This document shows, piece by piece, positions 14,608-15,351 of a stretch of DNA of 15,351 nucleotides. Within the stretch, counting starts at the first letter, position 1. Every line of letters begins with the position of its first letter. The notes under the pieces were generated by a model. That model was not told the origin of the DNA and ran no database searches. It saw only the letters and a program-made list of their open reading frames with translations. The stretch is taken from NCBI GenBank assembly GCA_016758965.1, contig JAEPRB010000519.1:1-15351 (forward strand). The letters run 5' to 3'. The position numbers and the translations under genes are program-made. The stretch comes from Circinella minor (taxonomy: Eukaryota > Mucoromycota > Mucoromycetes > Mucorales > Lichtheimiaceae).

Positions 14608-15351
14608 CTAATTTTCTTGCCTACTGCTCCATGCAGCATGTGTGTTGTTACATTCACGAAATCGATGGCAACTCTTTGTGCATGGAAGATTATTCTTTTT
14701 GCACTTGCACCGATTGTTTTCGCAACCTGTTGTACATCCACATGTTGGGCGATATGGTGATTTCGATTTTCCTAGCGTTTCCTCTGCCGCTTTTTTCATG
14801 GTGATATAACTTCTTGTTGGGACAGATGCAAAAATATCCAAAATATTTAATTCTGGAAAGTTCAGACCATGAAGATCCAGAAGTTCATTCCACCTACGAG
14901 TCATATATAGCACACCTGCCTTGCACTGAAGACGATATATAACGTTTTGTGGATTAATAGGAACATCACAGCGGTCAATCTCGTCTTCAGGTACATGTAC
15001 ATGCACATTTCTCACCAAACACGGTATGTAAAAAGGGTCATGCTTTTGGCGAGTCAATTCATCTACTCGAACTCCAACTTGATCTCCCTGCTTATACACT
15101 ACTGGGGTTTCATACTTTTTTTCTTGACTAAAGAAAGAAAAGACGTTTGAAGTACAATATACCATTTTAGTTTTATTACATAGAATTAATCCCAAATATT
15201 ACATAATATAGTAGAAACTTACATGGCTTTTATCCTTTTAGCACTTTTATTGAAATGTTTTGTAACATTTCTGCGCACCCGCTTATGTTGTTGTAACCGA
15301 TCATCTGGTGCTTCGTATGATGAATTAGAGCTACTACTGTCACTAGGTTGT
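14608..15351 (-). CDS. C-terminal part of a KRBA2/Ginger-like integrase-type protein, Cys-rich tail
   Basis: This is a partial gene, with its 5' end beyond the right edge. Exon 15351-15223 (frame open; ends KRIKA plus two bases) and exon 15127-14608 are joined by a 95-nt intron (15222-15128, GTAAGT...TTTAG). Splicing gives KAIQEKKYETPVVYKQGD. Then comes GDQVGVRVDELTR, like the SH3-type barrel that follows the integrase core in such proteins. Next are the segment VIYRLQCKAGVLYMTRRWNE and a C-terminal cysteine cluster, CGCTTGCENNRCKCKKNN then PCTKSCH, ending at TAA/TAG/TGA near 14608. In known relatives this tail follows an rve integrase domain, which would lie right of 15351. No stop or frameshift is seen in the visible part. 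The family call rests on the barrel-plus-cysteine pattern and is unverified. Confidence 0.6.

Noticed and set aside
14278..14741. Minus-strand Leu/Phe-rich ORFs that look like membrane proteins
   Set aside because: They arise from AT-rich low-complexity DNA and from an alternative frame of the Cys-rich exon. Hydrophobicity follows from composition.
14947..15150. Plus-strand 67-codon ORF
   Set aside because: It is antisense to the spliced integrase-type exon and crosses its intron.
1..15351. tRNA, rRNA, CRISPR or bacterial-type operon features
   Set aside because: I saw no cloverleaf with A/B boxes, no rRNA-like sequence and no regular repeat-spacer array. The introns and element families are eukaryotic.

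Overview
The window is AT-rich eukaryotic DNA made almost entirely of mobile-element genes and their remains. It has short GT-AG introns (64-97 nt where undisturbed), a TNP2/Plavaka-type transposase gene, two L1-like retrotransposon copies, a SANT/zinc-knuckle protein and a DDE transposase with a chromodomain. This mixture, the base composition and the protein flavour recall arbuscular mycorrhizal fungi (Glomeromycotina, such as Rhizophagus). That assignment rests on remembered family resemblance, not a search. I see no conserved housekeeping gene, tRNA, rRNA or CRISPR array.

Layout. 1-563: ACCGGT-rich short repeats, then AT-rich DNA. 564-1370 (-): SANT/Myb-like protein with a C-terminal zinc knuckle, split by one TGA. 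1426-1783: a perfect palindrome and an LTR- or promoter-like stretch with a TATA box and a hairpin. 1784-3167 (-): decayed gene with a 3'-5' exonuclease-like region. 3168 to about 6450 (-): LINE copy 1, 5'-truncated, with one reading frame of about 1050 codons broken by three nonsense codons. 6511-6741: an 11-unit, 21-bp minisatellite open as heptads on the minus strand. 6753-6922: duplicated GGTTCGC-type repeats. 7079-14050 (-): an eight-exon TNP2-like transposase gene, swollen by two insertions. 14051-14127: a fold-back cluster. 14608-15351 (-): the 3' end of an integrase-type (KRBA2/Ginger-like) gene that runs off the right edge.

The main architecture is nesting. Splice phases show that the TNP2-like gene carries two younger elements, each inside an intron. 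A LINE with poly(A) and a 15-bp target duplication sits in an intron that was originally about 87 nt. A 2146-bp DNA-transposon unit with TAT flanks sits in an intron that was originally about 123 nt. The TNP2 exons carry their own lesions: two stops, an 11-bp frameshifting duplication and one exon-phase mismatch.

The DNA-transposon unit is the most interesting object. An intact 487-residue DDE (Harbinger/DDE_Tnp_4-like) transposase with a C-terminal chromodomain is bracketed by two direct 220-222 bp repeats. The repeats differ only in the length of one A-run, and each has the structure of a complete MITE with 11-bp inverted ends. The outer flanks are TAT/TAT and the inner flanks TAA/TAA. This is the pattern expected if a gene carrying one MITE recombined into a second, resident MITE. 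The transposase is the only intact complete gene in the window and the only real gene on the plus strand.
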